NCBI GenBank assembly: GCA_021828105.1 | Contig: JAKATG010000003.1 | Span: 310,001-374,000, forward strand | Direction of reading: 5' to 3' | Origin: Taklimakanibacter sp021828105 | GTDB lineage: Bacteria; Pseudomonadota; Alphaproteobacteria; Rhizobiales; Aestuariivirgaceae | DNA: 64,000 nucleotides | Shown here: positions 34,396 through 43,119 of the stretch, one piece after another | How positions within the stretch are numbered: position 1 is the first letter of the stretch | Layout: each line of letters opens with the position of its first letter | Made by a program: the position numbers and the translations under genes | The notes under the pieces: generated by a model | What the model saw: only the letters and a program-made list of their open reading frames with translations | Told to the model about the DNA's origin: nothing | The model's database searches: none

Positions 34396-36810
34396 TCACG
34401 CGCGCATCTTGGTCCCTTTCGGATCATAGGGCGAGGCTTCGATGACGCGCGCTTGCCGCTCAACGCCGACAATATGGGTCGAAAGCTCCGTCCCCGCCTC
34501 CGCCGCCTCCGGCTCGACCAGCGCCATGGCGAGGCTCTTGCCGACGGTGTGGCCATAGCCGCCCGAGGTGATGAAGCCGACACGGCGGCCCTTCAGCCAG
34601 ATCGGCTCGAAGCCCGTCGCATCGGCATCCTCGGCGTCGATCGCGAGCGTGACGAGGCAGCGGCGCGGGCCACCGCTAGCCTTCTCCTCCAGCGCCGCGG
34701 CGCGGCCGATGAAATCGCCCTTGTCGAAGGCGATCCAGCGGTCCATGCCGGTTTCGGCGGCCGTGTAGCCCTGGGTGAATTCGCGCGACCAGATGCCGAA
34801 GCTCTTTTCGAGCCTGAGCGCATTGACGGCGTTGAAGCCATATTCGACGATGCCGAGATCCTTGCCCGCATCCAGCAATGTCCTTCTCAGCGCCCTATGC
34901 TCATTGGCGCGACAGCTGATCTCATAGCCGAGCTCGCCCACGACCGAGAGCCTGCCGACCCTGGCGCGGATCAGCCCGACATCGAGGCTGCGGCAGGCGA
35001 GGAAGCCGAAGGCCTCATGCGACACGTCCTGATGCGTCACGCGGCTGAGCAGCTCGCGCGACCGGGGTCCGGCGAGCGAGAAGCCGACCACATCATCGGA
35101 GATGTCGCGCACCGCGACATTCTCCGCCAGATGCTGCTCGAACCAGCGCATATGCCATTGCCGCAAATAATAGGAGCCCATGATCCACCAGGTACCGTCG
35201 CCCCAGTTGAAGAGCGTGAGGTCGCCCTTGAGCTTGCCGTTCTCGCCCAGCATGGGCGCGAGCCTGGCGCGGCCGGGCTTGGGCAAGGCGCAGGCGACGA
35301 GCCGGTCGAGCCAGCTTTCGGCTCCTGCGCCTGAGACCTCGTAGCGCGAGAAGGCGCTGATATCGAGAAGGCCGACGCCTTCGCGCACCTTGCGGCATTC
35401 CTCGCCGACGATCGCGAAGGCGCTCGAGCGCCGAAGTGTCGGGGGCTCGTCGAAGTCCTTGGGCGCGAAATAGAGCGGCACTTCCATGCCCCAGGAATTC
35501 CCCCACCGCGCGCCGGCTTCGGTCATGGCGTCATGGGCGCCCGCCGTCTTGAGCGGACGGCCGGCCGGCAATTGCTCATTGGGATAGCTCATGACGAAGC
35601 GGCGTGAATAGAACTGGCCGGTCGTCTGGCGGGTATATTCGCGGTTCGATGCGAAGTCGCCATAGCGCGCGATGTCCATGCCAAAGACATCGGCTTCGGG
35701 CTCGCCATGAATCATCCATTCGGCGAGCGACTTGCCGACGCCGCCGCCTTGCAGGAAGCCCGCCATGACGCCGCAGGCGACCCAGTAATTGCGAACACCG
35801 CGCACCGGCCCGACCAGCGGATTGCCGTCGGGCGAGAAAGTGAAGGCGCCGTTCACCCAGCGCTTGATGCCGGCCGTCTCGAGGCAGGGATAGCGGCTGA
35901 AGCCCAGCGCCAGCTCGTCGGCGATGCGGTCCTTGTCCTCCTGGATGAGGTCGAAGCCGTAGTCCCACGGCGCCCCGTCCATGTTCCAATGCTTGTGGTT
36001 GATCTCATAGATGCCTAGCAGCATGCCCTTCTGCTCCTGGCGCATATAGGTGAAGCCTTCGAGATCGGCGACCAGCGGCAGTTCCTTGTCGAGCGCCTTC
36101 ACCTCGGGGATGGTCTCGGTGACGAGATAATGATGCTCCATGGGCGAGACCGGCAGCTCGATGCCGGCCATGCGCCCGACCTGCTTGGCCCACAGCCCTG
36201 CGGCATTGACGACATGCTCGGCGGTGATCGTGCCCTTCTCCGTCACCACGTCCCACTGCCCGTCGGGACGATGCTTGAGCTCGATCACGCGGTTGTGCTC
36301 GATCACTTCCGCGCCGCGCTTCTTCGCCGCCCTGGCATAGGCATGCACCGTGCCGGCGGGATCGATATAGCCTTCCCTTTCGGCAAAGAGGCCGCCGATA
36401 AGGCCATCGGTATTGATGATCGGGCAGAGCTTGCGGATCTCATCGACGCCGACCAGATGGGCATCCTCGATGCCGATCGTCTGGAAGACGCGGTAGGAGG
36501 CCTTGAGCCATTCCCAGCGTTCGGGTGCGGCAGCGATGGCGATGCCGCCCGTCATATGCATGCCGATATTCTGGCCCGATTCCTTCTCGATCTCCGACAG
36601 GAGATCGATCGTATAGGCCTGGAGCGCTGCGATATTGGGATCGGCATTGAGCGCATGGAAGCCGCCGGCCGCATGCCAGCTCGATCCCGCGGTCAGCACC
36701 TCGCGCTCGATCAGCACGAGGTCGCGCCAGCCGAATTTCGCCAGATGATAAAGGACCGAGGCGCCGACCACGCCGCCGCCGATCACCACTGCCCGATAAT
36801 GCGATTTCAT
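34396..36810 (-). CDS. FAD-dependent dehydrogenase with GcvT domains (dimethylglycine/sarcosine dehydrogenase-like)
   Basis: 804 residues. The N-terminal DAO-type FAD domain (AVVIGGGVVGASVLYHLAKFG; GSSWHAAGGFHALN) is joined to folate-binding GcvT and GcvT-C domains (WLDRLVACALPKPGRARLAPMLGENG; FAVGE-like GYTAAETGMDRWIAFDKGDFIGR). ATG 36810 is chosen because AAGGAGAGACGG precedes it. This architecture is shared by dimethylglycine and sarcosine dehydrogenases and related N-methyl oxidases. As first gene of the sox operon it probably makes sarcosine from dimethylglycine or a related N-methylated amino acid. Confidence 0.85.
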   Translation of the reverse strand: MKSHYRAVVIGGGVVGASVLYHLAKFGWRDLVLIEREVLTAGSSWHAAGGFHALNADPNIAALQAYTIDLLSEIEKESGQNIGMHMTGGIAIAAAPERWEWLKASYRVFQTIGIEDAHLVGVDEIRKLCPIINTDGLIGGLFAEREGYIDPAGTVHAYARAAKKRGAEVIEHNRVIELKHRPDGQWDVVTEKGTITAEHVVNAAGLWAKQVGRMAGIELPVSPMEHHYLVTETIPEVKALDKELPLVADLEGFTYMRQEQKGMLLGIYEINHKHWNMDGAPWDYGFDLIQEDKDRIADELALGFSRYPCLETAGIKRWVNGAFTFSPDGNPLVGPVRGVRNYWVACGVMAGFLQGGGVGKSLAEWMIHGEPEADVFGMDIARYGDFASNREYTRQTTGQFYSRRFVMSYPNEQLPAGRPLKTAGAHDAMTEAGARWGNSWGMEVPLYFAPKDFDEPPTLRRSSAFAIVGEECRKVREGVGLLDISAFSRYEVSGAGAESWLDRLVACALPKPGRARLAPMLGENGKLKGDLTLFNWGDGTWWIMGSYYLRQWHMRWFEQHLAENVAVRDISDDVVGFSLAGPRSRELLSRVTHQDVSHEAFGFLACRSLDVGLIRARVGRLSVVGELGYEISCRANEHRALRRTLLDAGKDLGIVEYGFNAVNALRLEKSFGIWSREFTQGYTAAETGMDRWIAFDKGDFIGRAAALEEKASGGPRRCLVTLAIDAEDADATGFEPIWLKGRRVGFITSGGYGHTVGKSLAMALVEPEAAEAGTELSTHIVGVERQARVIEASPYDPKGTKMRA

Positions 36811-36857
36811 CCGTCTCTCCTTCACCGAACTCGGAGGCTAGAGATAATGGACACATA

Positions 36858-36934
36858 TGTCTAGTACTCTGCTGAGCACCTGCAATATCCATAACGATAG
36901 CGGCAGGACTTAATGTACATGCTTGTCTAGTACT
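36858..36934. repeat. Direct 11-bp repeat in the sox/ABC divergent promoter region
   Basis: TGTCTAGTACT occurs at 36858-36868 and again at 36924-36934, 66 bp apart, about six helical turns. The first copy is fused to a short palindrome (ACATATGT, 36853-36860) and the second follows GTACAT. The region separates the divergent methylamine operon (start 36810) from the ABC importer (start 37001). Two same-face sites suggest binding of a cooperative regulator controlling both directions. Confidence 0.6.
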
Positions 36935-37000
36935 GAGCGATGAGCTAGCCTTGTTAGCCTTCGGTCGGGAAAGGCCGCAAAACCAAGGGAGTGAAACGAA

Positions 37001-38680
37001 ATGAGTGACATCGCCGATGAATTCAACAAAGCTTCGCTCAATCGCCGGGAACTCTTGCGCTCCGGCAGCCTGCTTGGCCTGACGGTGCCTTTGGCCGGCG
37101 GGCTCGGCGCCGCGGCTTTGTCTAACCTCGCGGCGACGCCCGCCCAGGCGGCGGCCGGCCAGCTGGTCATCGGCGTCACCCAGGAAGCGGTGAACTTCAA
37201 CCCGCTGCTCTATGTGAACACCGGCGTCGAGACCTCGGTCGAATTCATCGTCTTCGACGCGCTTTGGAAGTTCGATCCCTCAGGCAAGCTCATCGCCAAT
37301 CTCGCCGCCGAGATCCCGACCGCGGAGAATGGCGGCATTTCCGCCGACGGCCTCACCTGGACCATCAAGCTCCGCCCCGGCGTCAAGTGGCATGACGGCA
37401 AGCCCTTCTCCTCCGCCGACGTGATCTTCACCCTCGACGTCATCCGCGATCCCAAGGTGGTTGTGAGGAGCCGCAACGGCCATGAGCATGTCGAAAGCTA
37501 CGAGGCGGTCGATGACAACACTGTGCGCATCAAGCTCAAGGACAGTTTTGCGCCCTATGTGGTGTCGTGGCAGAAGACCAGCATCATTCCGAAGCACATA
37601 TTGAGCGGCATCGACATCAACACGGCGCCCTTCAATGTCCAGCCCATCGGCACCGGGCCCTTCAAGTTCAAGAGCCGGGTCGCCGGCAGCCATATCGAAT
37701 TCGAGCCCAATCCCGACTATCACGGCGGCGCACCAAAGCTCACCTCCCTGATCCAGAAATACGTGCCCGACCAGCAGACGCTCTATGCCCAGTTCCAGAC
37801 CGGCGAGGTCGACATCTATGAGCTGCAGGGTATTCCGCCGCTGCTCTATGCCAAGGCCAAGCAGCTTCCGAACTGCAAGGTCGAGCCGAGCGCCTCGCCT
37901 TTCGTCGAGTTCATCTATTTCAACTGCGGCAAGCCGCAGTTCCAGGACAAGCGCGTGCGCAAGGCGCTCTATATGGCGATCGACAAGAAGGGCTGGATCG
38001 ATGCCGTCTATTACGGCGTGCCGATCCCGAGCCTGAGCTATCTGCCGCCCAATCACTGGGCCTACAACAACAAGCTGGTCGATCCGGGCTTCGATCCTGT
38101 GAAGGCCGCGGCCCTTCTCGATGAAGCGGGCTGGAAGGTCGGCGATGACGGCGTTCGCGCCAAGGACGGCGTGCGTCTCGCTTTCACCATGTCGACCACG
38201 GCCGGCAACAAGGCGCGCGAGCAGGCGCAGCAGCTCGTCCAGCAGAACCTCAAGAAGGTCAATGTCGAGATGACCATCAAGAACATGCCGGCCTCGGTCG
38301 TCTGGGGCGACTATACGGTCAAGAGCGAGTTCGACACGCTCATGGTCGGCTGGGATGCGCTGCTCTATCCCGATCCCGATTATGGCGACCGCATCATCAG
38401 CAAGTCGATACCGGCCAAGGGCGGCAGCGGCTCGAACTATGTCCAATACGAGAATCCCGAGATCGACGAGCTCTGCGCCAAAGGTGTCGCGACGGTCAAG
38501 CAGGAGGACCGCAAGGCCATCTATGACCGCATCCAGGAAATCCTGCTGGAGGACCTGCCTTTCGCGCCGATCTTCGCCTATCAGACGATCGTCGGCGTGA
38601 AGGACCGTGTCGGCGGCTATGTGCTCAATCCCTATACGCCGATCAACACCTGGAATCCGGCGGATTGGACGGCGAGTTGA
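37001..38680 (+). CDS. Family 5 ABC substrate-binding protein, Tat-exported
   Basis: 559 residues of the Opp/Dpp/Nik family: FDPSGKLIANLAAEIP, DGLTWTIKLRPGVKWHDGKPFSSADVIFTL, and RVRKALYMAIDKKGW-like segments. The N-terminus carries a twin-arginine signal (NRRELLRSGSLLGLTVPLAGG, then AQA cleavage region). Such proteins bind peptides, but also opines, glycosides and amines. Divergent from the sarcosine operon, so an N-methylated amine or betaine-like compound is a plausible, unproven ligand. Confidence 0.88.
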   Translation: MSDIADEFNKASLNRRELLRSGSLLGLTVPLAGGLGAAALSNLAATPAQAAAGQLVIGVTQEAVNFNPLLYVNTGVETSVEFIVFDALWKFDPSGKLIANLAAEIPTAENGGISADGLTWTIKLRPGVKWHDGKPFSSADVIFTLDVIRDPKVVVRSRNGHEHVESYEAVDDNTVRIKLKDSFAPYVVSWQKTSIIPKHILSGIDINTAPFNVQPIGTGPFKFKSRVAGSHIEFEPNPDYHGGAPKLTSLIQKYVPDQQTLYAQFQTGEVDIYELQGIPPLLYAKAKQLPNCKVEPSASPFVEFIYFNCGKPQFQDKRVRKALYMAIDKKGWIDAVYYGVPIPSLSYLPPNHWAYNNKLVDPGFDPVKAAALLDEAGWKVGDDGVRAKDGVRLAFTMSTTAGNKAREQAQQLVQQNLKKVNVEMTIKNMPASVVWGDYTVKSEFDTLMVGWDALLYPDPDYGDRIISKSIPAKGGSGSNYVQYENPEIDELCAKGVATVKQEDRKAIYDRIQEILLEDLPFAPIFAYQTIVGVKDRVGGYVLNPYTPINTWNPADWTAS

Positions 38681-38716
38681 GTTGACCTCGCCTGAGCGAA
38701 GCCAGACAATCGGGGA

Positions 38717-39673
38717 ATGGCACGCTTCCTGATCAACCGGCTCGTGCAGTCGGCGATCCTTCTGCTCGGCGTCTCGATCGTCGGCTTCGCGCTGATGCAT
38801 CTGGCGCCGGGCGGACCGCTCGCGGTCTATACCTTGAACCCGACGGTGACCGCCCAGGACATCGAGCGGATCAAGGTATTGTTCGGCCTCGATCAGCCCG
38901 TCTATGTCCAATATCTCAAATGGGCGGGCGGATTGCTCAGCGGCAATTGGGGCTACAGCTTCTTCGGCGGCCAGCAGGTGCGCGAGATCGTCCTCGACCG
39001 CCTGCCGGCAACCTTCCTGCTCATGGGCACGAGCCTCGCTCTGGCGCTGGTGATCGGCGTCGCCATCGGCACGCTGGCGGCGGTCAGGCGTAATTCGATC
39101 TTCGATTATGCGACCGCCATCGGCGCCATGATCGCGCTGTCCTTGCCGACCTTCTGGTTCGGCCTGCTCGCCATCTTCTTCTTCGCCCAGACGCTGGGCT
39201 GGTTCCCGGCGGGCAGCATGACGAGCACGGGCGGTGGCGGCTTCCTCGACCGGCTGCATCATCTGGTGCTGCCGGTCGTCGTCCTGGCGCTGGTGCTGGT
39301 GGCGCAATGGAGCCGCTACACGCGCTCATCGATGCTCGACATTCTGGACCAGGATTTCGTGCGCACGGCGCGCGCCAAGGGGCTCAGTTCCTCGCGCGTG
39401 CTGGTGAATCACGGGCTCCGAGCCGCGCTGGTGCCGCTGGTGGCGCTCGCCGGCCTGCAATTGCCGCTGCTGGTCGGCGGCGCCTTGGTGACCGAGACCG
39501 TGTTCAGCTGGCCTGGCATGGGCCTCTTGTTCATCTCGGCGCTGAGCACCCGCGACTATCCGGTGCTCATGGCCATCCTGATGGTCGGCGCCGTCGTCGT
39601 CATCCTGGGCAATCTTCTCGCCGACATCATCATCGCCTTTGTCGATCCACGGGTGAAGCTCCATGATGAGTGA
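38717..39673 (+). CDS. Opp/Dpp-type ABC permease, first (DppB family)
   Basis: 318 residues, six transmembrane helices: start FLINRLVQSAILLLGVSIVGFALMHLAPGGP, typical of DppB/OppB, and docking loop TARAKGLSSSRVLVNHGLRAALVPL near residue 215. Overlaps the next permease gene by 11 bp. Confidence 0.9.
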   Translation: MARFLINRLVQSAILLLGVSIVGFALMHLAPGGPLAVYTLNPTVTAQDIERIKVLFGLDQPVYVQYLKWAGGLLSGNWGYSFFGGQQVREIVLDRLPATFLLMGTSLALALVIGVAIGTLAAVRRNSIFDYATAIGAMIALSLPTFWFGLLAIFFFAQTLGWFPAGSMTSTGGGGFLDRLHHLVLPVVVLALVLVAQWSRYTRSSMLDILDQDFVRTARAKGLSSSRVLVNHGLRAALVPLVALAGLQLPLLVGGALVTETVFSWPGMGLLFISALSTRDYPVLMAILMVGAVVVILGNLLADIIIAFVDPRVKLHDE

Positions 39674-40547
39674 TGTGGCACTCGAGCCCCAGGCCGTAGC
39701 GCCGCCGCGCCGCGTCAGCGCCTTCCGCCGCCTGCTGCGCCATCGCCTCGCCCTCCTCGCTCTGATCGTGCTCGCGGTGCTGGTGATCGGATCGGCCGGC
39801 GCTCCGTGGCTGGCACCACATGATCCCGAAGAGCTCGACATCGCCAACCGCTATGCCCCGCCTTTGACCGAAGGCCACATCCTCGGCAGCGACGATCTCG
39901 GCCGCGACGTGCTGACCCGTCTCATGTATGCGGGCCAGATCTCGCTTTCCGTCGGCATCGCGGCGATGCTGGTCACCGTGATCGTCGGCTTCTCCGTCGG
40001 CGCCTTCGCCGCCTATTATGGCGGCTGGATCGGCGTGCTCCTGATGCGCCTGACCGACATCATGCTGTGCTTCCCGAGCGTCTTCCTGCTGCTCTTCGTC
40101 GCCGCCTTCGTCACGCCGAGCCTCGCCTCCATGGCGCTCATGATCGGCCTCACCTGCTGGATGGAGATCGCCCGCATCGTCTATTCGCAGATCCTGGTGT
40201 TGAAATCGGCCGACTTCATCGCCGCGGCCCGGATGATCGGCACGCCCTCCTGGCGCATCGTGCTGCGCCAGATACTGCCCAACACGCTGGCGCCGGTGCT
40301 GGTCGCGGCGACGCTCAATACGGCGAACGCCATCCTGCTCGAAAGCTATATCAGCTTCCTGGGCTACGGCATCCAGCCGCCCGCGGCGAGCTGGGGCAAC
40401 ATGCTGACCAACGCTCAGAGCGATTTCCAGGTCGATCCCTGGCTCGCCGTCTTCCCGGGGCTCGCCATCACGCTCGCCGTGACCAGCTTCAACTTCATCG
40501 GCGATGGCCTGCGCGATGCCCTCGATCCCCGGATCCGCGACCGATGA
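39663..40547 (+). CDS. Opp/Dpp-type ABC permease, second (DppC family)
   Basis: 294 residues. DppC landmarks: cytoplasmic N-terminus then a helix LALLALIVLAVLVIGSAGAPWLAPHDPEE, HILGSDDLGRDVLTRLMYAGQISLSVG, and docking loop AAARMIGTPSWRIVLRQILPN. It pairs with the DppB-type protein. The stop overlaps the next start (ATGA). Confidence 0.9.
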   Translation: MMSDVALEPQAVAPPRRVSAFRRLLRHRLALLALIVLAVLVIGSAGAPWLAPHDPEELDIANRYAPPLTEGHILGSDDLGRDVLTRLMYAGQISLSVGIAAMLVTVIVGFSVGAFAAYYGGWIGVLLMRLTDIMLCFPSVFLLLFVAAFVTPSLASMALMIGLTCWMEIARIVYSQILVLKSADFIAAARMIGTPSWRIVLRQILPNTLAPVLVAATLNTANAILLESYISFLGYGIQPPAASWGNMLTNAQSDFQVDPWLAVFPGLAITLAVTSFNFIGDGLRDALDPRIRDR

Positions 40548-41500
40548 CGGACCGGCGCTCCGATCCGTTGCTTAAGGTCGAGAATCTCTCCGTCGCCTTC
40601 GGACCGGCCAGGGCGGTCGACGGCATTTCCTTCGCCGTGACGCAAGGCGAGATGCTGGGCCTCGTTGGCGAATCGGGTTGCGGCAAGTCGACGACCGCGC
40701 TGGCGCTGATGCGGCTCTTGCGCGATGCGAGCCTCGGCGGGTCCGCCCGGCTCGACGGCGTCGATCTCCTGGCGCTCGATGAAGCCGCCATGCGCGAAAG
40801 GCGCGGCGCCGCGGTCGGCATGATCTTCCAGGACCCGGCGACGGCGCTCCATCCGATGATCCGGGTCGGCGACCAGATCGTCGAGGCGCTCGAGGCGCAT
40901 CTCCATCTGCCGCGCGACGAGGCCCGCCGCCGCGCCATCGATCTTTTGCGCAAGGTCGGCATTGCCGCGCCGGAGGAGCGCTTTTCCGTCTATCCGCATG
41001 AGATGTCGGGCGGCATGTGCCAGCGCGTGGTGATCGCCATGGCGATGGCCTGCTCGCCCAAGCTGCTTCTCGCCGATGAGCCGACGACGGCGCTCGATGT
41101 CACCGTGCAGGCGCAGATCCTCGATCTGTTGCGCGGCCTGGCGCGCGAGGCGGGCATGGGCGTCATCCTAATCACCCATGATCTGGGCGTCGTCGCCGGC
41201 ATGACCGATCGCGTCGCCGTCATGTATGCGGGCGAGATCGTCGAGATGGCGGCGACGGAGGAATTGTTCGCCAGGCCCGCCCATCCCTATACGCTCGGCC
41301 TGTTGCGCTCCATCCCGCAGCTCGACAGCGGCTGGGACGAGCCGGTGCCGACCATTCCGGGCAGCGTGCAAGGGGCGGAGCGCCAGACCGGATGCCGTTT
41401 CGCGCCGCGCTGTGCCAAAGCGAGCGAGGCCTGCCGCGTCCCACCGTCGCTGAGGGACATCGGCGACGGTCATTCGATCGCCTGCTGGAACGCTCCATGA
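40544..41500 (+). CDS. Opp/Dpp-type ABC ATPase, first (DppD family)
   Basis: 318 residues from ATG 40544. Walker A GESGCGKST, signature MSGGMCQRVVIAMAMA, Walker B LLLADEPTTALDV, switch ITHDLGVVAG, and the C-terminal oligopeptide-ATPase Cys-rich tail (GCRFAPRCAKASEACR), which in this family can hold an Fe-S cluster or structural site. Overlaps both neighbours by four bases. Confidence 0.92.
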   Translation: MTDRRSDPLLKVENLSVAFGPARAVDGISFAVTQGEMLGLVGESGCGKSTTALALMRLLRDASLGGSARLDGVDLLALDEAAMRERRGAAVGMIFQDPATALHPMIRVGDQIVEALEAHLHLPRDEARRRAIDLLRKVGIAAPEERFSVYPHEMSGGMCQRVVIAMAMACSPKLLLADEPTTALDVTVQAQILDLLRGLAREAGMGVILITHDLGVVAGMTDRVAVMYAGEIVEMAATEELFARPAHPYTLGLLRSIPQLDSGWDEPVPTIPGSVQGAERQTGCRFAPRCAKASEACRVPPSLRDIGDGHSIACWNAP

Positions 41501-42450
41501 CGGAAGTTCTGACCGAAGCCCGGGGCCTCGCGCGCCATTATCGCATCGGCCGGCGCGTCCTCCATGCGCTCGACGGCGTCGACCTTGCCGTCGATCGCGG
41601 CGCGACCTTGGGCCTTGTCGGCGAGTCAGGCAGCGGCAAGAGCACGCTCGGGCGCACGCTGGTCGGCCTGCAGAAGCCGACTCTCGGCAAGGTCCTGTTT
41701 GAAGGCAAGGATGTCGCCGATGCCGAGCCTTCCTTCCTCAAGCGCCTGCGCCGCGAGCGCCAGATCATCTTCCAGGATCCCTCCGGCGCGCTCAATCCGC
41801 GCATGACCATTGGCGCCACGGTGCTGGAGCATCTGAGCGTGCAAGGCTGGTCGCGCGCCGAGGCGCAGCGTCAGGCGGCAGTGGCGATCGAGCAGGCGGG
41901 GCTCTCGACCGCCTTCCTGTCGCGCTATCCGCATGAGATCTCCGGAGGCCAGCGCCAGCGCGCCGTGATCGCGCGCGCCATCAGCACGGATCCCGCCTTC
42001 ATCGTGGCGGACGAGCCCGTCTCGGCGCTCGACGTCTCGACCCGCGCCCAGATCATGAATCTCTTGCGCAAGCTCCAGATGGAGCGCGGCCTGACGATGC
42101 TGTTCATCAGCCATGATCTGAGCGTGGTCGCGCATATGTGCCGCGACGTGGCGGTCATGCATTTGGGGCGCATCGTCGAGCGCGCCCCGCGCGCCGTTTT
42201 GTTCAAGACGCCGCGCCATCCCTATACCGCGGCCCTGATGTCGGCGATCCCGATTCCCGACCCTGTCCGCGAGAAGAAGCGCACGCGCATCATCCTGAAG
42301 GGCGAGACGCCGAACCCGGCGAACAAGCCCTCGGGCTGCAGCTTCCATACGCGATGCCCGCGGGCGACGGATATCTGCCGCAGTGTCGATCCGCCGATGC
42401 GCGAGATGGGCAAGGGCCACGAGATCGCCTGCCACCATCCGCTGGAATAG
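41497..42450 (+). CDS. Opp/Dpp-type ABC ATPase, second (DppF family)
   Basis: 317 residues from ATG 41497. Walker A GESGSGKST, Q-loop FQDPSGALNPRMTIG, signature ISGGQRQRAVIARAI, Walker B IVADEPVSALDVS, switch FISHDLSVV, and C-terminal GCSFHTRCPRATDIC. It completes the five-gene importer. Confidence 0.92.
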   Translation: MTEVLTEARGLARHYRIGRRVLHALDGVDLAVDRGATLGLVGESGSGKSTLGRTLVGLQKPTLGKVLFEGKDVADAEPSFLKRLRRERQIIFQDPSGALNPRMTIGATVLEHLSVQGWSRAEAQRQAAVAIEQAGLSTAFLSRYPHEISGGQRQRAVIARAISTDPAFIVADEPVSALDVSTRAQIMNLLRKLQMERGLTMLFISHDLSVVAHMCRDVAVMHLGRIVERAPRAVLFKTPRHPYTAALMSAIPIPDPVREKKRTRIILKGETPNPANKPSGCSFHTRCPRATDICRSVDPPMREMGKGHEIACHHPLE

Positions 42451-42459
42451 ATGCCATTT

Positions 42460-42497
42460 GTAAACTAATAGTTGACAAAAGTAATCTATAAGATTAC
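42460..42497 (+). promoter_or_regulatory. higBA promoter with two inverted repeats
   Basis: GTAAACT-AAT-AGTTGAC (42460-42476, 6 of 7 pairs) and GTAATCT-ATA-AGATTAC (42481-42497, perfect) share the pattern GTAAnCT-N3-AGnTnAC and lie four bases apart. A consensus -35 TTGACA (42472-42477) overlaps the first repeat. Twin operators covering the promoter are typical of HigBA autoregulation. The region is strikingly AT-rich relative to its neighbours. Confidence 0.7.
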
Positions 42498-42509
42498 ACA
42501 GTGATTTTT

Positions 42510-42788
42510 GTGATTCGAAGCTGGAAATCGAAGGGCCTGAAGGAATTGAACGATACGGGGACCACCCGTCATATTCAGAAGAATTTCCATGCTCGGATTA
42601 TCCGTAGGCTTGATGCCTTGAAGGTCGCAAAGAAGCCGGAAGACATGAACTTGCCGGGTTTCGATTTTCATGGCCTGGCAGGTTTCAAACCGAAGCGATT
42701 TACGGTCCATGTGAACGGGCCATGGTGCATCACTTTCGAATTCGAGAACGGTGACGCTTATAACGTTAACTTTGAGCAATATCACTGA
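42510..42788 (+). CDS. higB: HigB-family (RelE superfamily) mRNA-interferase toxin
   Basis: 92 residues from GTG 42510 (VIRSWKSKGLKELNDTGTT), the usual N-terminus and size for this family; an in-frame GTG at 42501 would add three residues. Conserved features include a central LDALKVAKKPEDMNLPGFDFHGL and the C-terminal W-C-I-T-F-E-F-x-N-G-D-A-Y-N-V motif with a terminal His, as in ribosome-dependent HigB/GraT RNases. Toxin-first order with the antitoxin after it is characteristic. Confidence 0.88.
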   Translation: MIRSWKSKGLKELNDTGTTRHIQKNFHARIIRRLDALKVAKKPEDMNLPGFDFHGLAGFKPKRFTVHVNGPWCITFEFENGDAYNVNFEQYH

Positions 42789-42814
42789 TAGTGCTGAGAC
42801 TAGGAAGCGGTCAG

Positions 42815-43111
42815 ATGACCCAGAGTAGAAAGCCCACGCATCCCGGTGCCATTCTCCGGGAAGATGTTCTCCCTGCGCTGAAGATCAGCGTTTCGGATGC
42901 AGCCGAAAAGTTGCTTATTTCTCGCCAGACGCTGCATAAAATTCTGGCTGAGAAAGGCCCCATCACGCCGGAAATGGCTGTCAGGATTGGCAAGCTCTGC
43001 GGCAACGGCCCTGACCTCTGGCTTGGTATGCAACAGGCTGTGGACCTTTGGGAGGCTCAACAGAAACTGGCAAAAGAAGTCGAGAAAATCCCGACCCTCG
43101 AAACGGCGTAA
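42815..43111 (+). CDS. higA: HigA-family antitoxin (Xre-type HTH)
   Basis: 98 residues. Family start THPGAILREDVLPALKISVSDAAEKLLISRQTLHKILAEKGPITPEMAVRIGKLCGNGPDLWLGMQQAVDLWEA. ATG 42815 has AGGA at 9-bp spacing; an in-frame GTG at 42791 is less likely. It neutralises the toxin and represses the promoter, presumably through the twin repeats upstream. Confidence 0.9.
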   Translation: MTQSRKPTHPGAILREDVLPALKISVSDAAEKLLISRQTLHKILAEKGPITPEMAVRIGKLCGNGPDLWLGMQQAVDLWEAQQKLAKEVEKIPTLETA

Positions 43112-43119
43112 AGCCGCTC

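Noticed and set aside
37280..39307. 675-codon open frame on the minus strand
   Set aside because: Antisense to the family 5 binding protein and DppB-type permease; low-complexity composition, no family features.
42791..42814. Earlier GTG start for higA
   Set aside because: ATG 42815 has a better-spaced AGGA and gives the standard HigA N-terminus.
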